Positions 37,574 through 39,345 of a DNA stretch of 39,345 bases are shown piece by piece (position 1 is the stretch's first letter; every line of letters starts with the position of its first letter). The notes beneath the pieces were generated by a model, which searched no databases, had not been told where the DNA came from, and was given only the letters and a program-made list of their open reading frames with translations. The DNA comes from Candidatus Colwellia aromaticivorans (lineage in GTDB: Bacteria > Pseudomonadota > Gammaproteobacteria > Enterobacterales > Alteromonadaceae). Where the stretch lies: NCBI RefSeq assembly GCF_003333305.1, contig NZ_QOLD01000064.1, forward strand, positions 1-39,345, written 5' to 3'. The position numbers and the translations under genes are program-made.

Positions 37574-38935
37574 ATGACAATTATTGAGTCCGCACTTGTT
37601 AGTGCCATTAATAAACACCCTAAAACACCACTAGTTATTGCCTACAGCGGTGGTGTTGACTCACAAGTATTATTGCATGCTTTAGCGAAACTAAAGCATG
37701 CAAAAAAATTCCCCAATATCCTGACCGTCTGTCATGTTAATCACGGCTTAAGTGAAAATGCGACTACGTGGCAAAATTTCGCAGAACAAGCATGTCAAAA
37801 ACTCAATTTACCCTTTGTAGCATGTCAGGTAAATGTTCAACCACAAGCTCAACACTCATTAGAAGCCTTAGCACGAGAAGCAAGGTATCAAGCTTTACAA
37901 TCCCTTTATGACGAGCAAACGTTAATTATTACTGGCCATCATCGTGATGATCAGGCCGAAACTTTTTTACTTGCACTTAAAAGAGGGGCTGGCTTAAAAG
38001 GATTATCGGCTATGGCAGCAGAAGCTAGGCAGGGCAAAGACATTTTTATGCGGCCACTGCTTAAAGTTTCACGTGCTGAAATTGTTCATTACGCGAAAGA
38101 GCAACAGCTTGATTGGGTTGAGGATGAATCAAATAGCGACACCCGTTTTGATCGTAACTTTATTCGTCAAACAATTATGCCATTACTCAGTGAACGTTGG
38201 CCTAGTATTGTTCAAACCATTAACCGCAGCAGCAGCCATTGTTTAGAAGGACAGTTATTGTTGAACGAAATGGCTGAACAAGATTTAGCGAATTGTCAGT
38301 TAAGTGAACAGTGTTTGTCTGTGATTGAACTGAGTAAGTTCTCAGCAGCGCGTTTTAATAATCTAGTACGGTACTTTTTAGCGCAACATAATTATTTAAT
38401 GCCAAGTACGGAACAACTCGCACAAGTTTACCAGCAGTTATTAGCCAATGAGGATAAAAACCCTGCAGTTAAAGTTGCTAACAATTACTTGCGCCGCTAT
38501 AAAGATGCTTTGTATTTAACCGCTGACTTTATTGGTGTGACCGATTGGCAAAAAACCATTTATTTATCAGATAAACAGACTGTTGCAATGGCAAACGAAA
38601 TTGAATTACCCGATGGTTTAGGTAAACTCACTTTTTCTAATAATCAGTTTGTAGAAGTATCAAATTCATGTCAGCAAATAGCTTTACCAACTAAAGAACA
38701 AAAAGTAACTCTCCGCTTTTGTCATGATAATCCTACTTGTTTACCTGATTATCGTAATCATTCACGTAGTTTAAAAAAAGTATTACAAGAGCTCAATATT
38801 CCGCCATGGCAGCGTAAGCGGATCCCTTTTCTTTATTACAATGATCTCTTAGTCGCAGCTATTGGTCACTTTGTTTGCCAAACCTTTTCACCGAATGAAA
38901 ATGAGTCAAGTATCACTGTTACTTGGACAACATAA
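37574..38935 (+). CDS. tilS: tRNA(Ile) lysidine synthetase
   Basis: ATP-dependent enzyme that attaches lysine to C34 of the CAU-anticodon isoleucine tRNA, changing its identity to read AUA. The 453 residues include the PP-loop YSGGVDSQVLL (25-30 is SGGVDS), VNHGLSENA, ITGHHRDDQAETFLLALKRGAGLKGLSAM and the substrate-binding DESNSDTRFDRNFIRQ, then the TilS middle domain and a C-terminal small domain (KKVLQELNIPPWQRKRIPFLY). ATG 37574 lacks a clear ribosome site. It ends the plus-strand run; repeats follow. Confidence 0.96.
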   Translation: MTIIESALVSAINKHPKTPLVIAYSGGVDSQVLLHALAKLKHAKKFPNILTVCHVNHGLSENATTWQNFAEQACQKLNLPFVACQVNVQPQAQHSLEALAREARYQALQSLYDEQTLIITGHHRDDQAETFLLALKRGAGLKGLSAMAAEARQGKDIFMRPLLKVSRAEIVHYAKEQQLDWVEDESNSDTRFDRNFIRQTIMPLLSERWPSIVQTINRSSSHCLEGQLLLNEMAEQDLANCQLSEQCLSVIELSKFSAARFNNLVRYFLAQHNYLMPSTEQLAQVYQQLLANEDKNPAVKVANNYLRRYKDALYLTADFIGVTDWQKTIYLSDKQTVAMANEIELPDGLGKLTFSNNQFVEVSNSCQQIALPTKEQKVTLRFCHDNPTCLPDYRNHSRSLKKVLQELNIPPWQRKRIPFLYYNDLLVAAIGHFVCQTFSPNENESSITVTWTT

Positions 38936-38941
38936 GTTAAT

Positions 38942-39000
38942 AGCAAGAATAGTTACGAGTAAGAAAAGCCAGACCCTCAGCGATTTGTCTTCGTAACTCG
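38942..39000. repeat. Heptad-type inverted repeat H4 after tilS
   Basis: AGTTACGA (38951-38958) pairs with TCGTAACT (38991-38998) across a 32-nt loop. A 28-bp block (38942-38969) matches 5452-5479 downstream of cysB with four mismatches, and GTCTTCGTAACTCG (38987-39000) is the exact inverse of 5482-5495. It is therefore related to palindrome H1 and, like it, follows a gene stop directly. Confidence 0.65.
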
Positions 39001-39062
39001 CTTTTAGCCGAATCCTTCGGACAGCATTTTTTGGACATTTTACGGCGTTATCACCTTTTTAT
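38999..39062. mobile_element. Family B fragment B2, inverted relative to B1
   Basis: About 64 bp match the reverse complement of 16081-16146 with few changes, including CCGAATCCTTCGGACAGCAT and ACGGCGTT. Neither terminal inverted repeat of family B is present, so this is an internal remnant lying between H4 and element A3. Confidence 0.75.
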
Positions 39063-39080
39063 TTGATGCTACATGGATGG

Positions 39081-39228
39081 TATATACCCGTGTTACTTCA
39101 AAATGCAGGATTCAGCTGGAATTAGAAACGTCTTTAGGTAAGGCATTGATTGAAGGTAATAGTTGTTCTATTGTCGAAATTAATAACGCAGCATAAAACG
39201 TTTCTAAACCAGCCCTACGGGCTGACGA
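39081..39228 (+). mobile_element. Family A element A3, internally shortened, right end not found
   Basis: It begins with TATATACCCG at 39081 and matches A2 closely (CAGCTGGAATTAGAAACG, AAGGCATTGATTGAAG, AATAACGCAGCATAAA, TTTCTAAACCAGCCCT). The central part carrying the ATGTAGC palindrome is missing, and similarity stops near 39228 without the right inverted repeat. The remaining 39229-39345 contains nothing I recognise. Confidence 0.75.
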
Positions 39229-39345
39229 ATCCCCAAAACGTGACAGGCACAGCAATTTATGATCTTATGTAAGTCACCACAACACACATAAGTTACAACT
39301 GCCATGCCTGAGCCATTACTTTGCCATAAATATTTCAAAAACGCC

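Noticed and set aside
39229..39345. Possible transposase fragment at the right edge
   Set aside because: One minus-strand frame is open for about 40 codons but I recognise no motif in it and it is cut by the window edge.

Overview
The window is an AT-rich chromosomal segment of a marine-type gammaproteobacterium. Protein similarity recalled from E. coli, the conserved core gene order and the style of the intergenic repeats suggest Alteromonadales, most likely Colwellia or a close relative. No database was searched, so the genus is an inference. Almost all of the coding capacity is housekeeping; no phage, CRISPR, toxin island or biosynthetic cluster is visible. The unusual material lies between the genes.

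Layout. (1) 1-127 is the 3' end of a group II intron cut by the window edge, converging on ygiQ (minus strand). (2) 2671-4195 holds two small minus-strand genes of unknown role separated by a 318-bp inverted-repeat element (A1). (3) cysB (plus) converges on sdaA (minus); nudL and pabB lie upstream of sdaA on the minus strand, a pabB-nudL-sdaA order also found in E. coli. (4) fum (class I fumarase, plus) ends at a strong two-way terminator shared with a minus-strand run of dsbA-like, map, glnD and dapD. (5) 15967-16649 is a 683-bp gap holding a second type of inverted-repeat element (B1) and then the rpsB promoter/leader. (6) From 16650 to 38935 everything is on the plus strand: rpsB, tsf, pyrH, frr, uppS, cdsA, dxr, rseP, bamA, skp, lpxD, fabZ, lpxA, lpxB, rnhB, dnaE, accA, tilS. 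This is the classic translation / isoprenoid-lipid / outer-membrane / lipid A / replication cluster. (7) 38936-39345 is a mosaic of repeat fragments.

How the genes work together. rpsB, tsf and frr serve translation; pyrH makes UDP. dxr and uppS make the isoprenoid carrier for cell wall synthesis, and cdsA makes CDP-diacylglycerol. rseP, bamA and skp build and monitor the outer membrane; lpxD, lpxA, lpxB and fabZ share the hydroxyacyl-ACP pool for lipid A and fatty acids, and accA feeds that pool. On the other strand dapD (lysine and diaminopimelate), glnD (nitrogen sensing) and map (N-terminal methionine removal) form the usual neighbour group.

Most noteworthy: a decayed second copy of the 3' end of rseP directly behind the intact gene, whose differences are nearly all synonymous (a scar of allele replacement or of a lost functional duplicate); intergenic palindromes built from 7-bp units, with different words at different loci, one of which supplies the Shine-Dalgarno sequence of lpxB; and two families of small inverted-repeat elements, one inserted between frr and uppS. 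No clearly new enzymatic or defence system is present.
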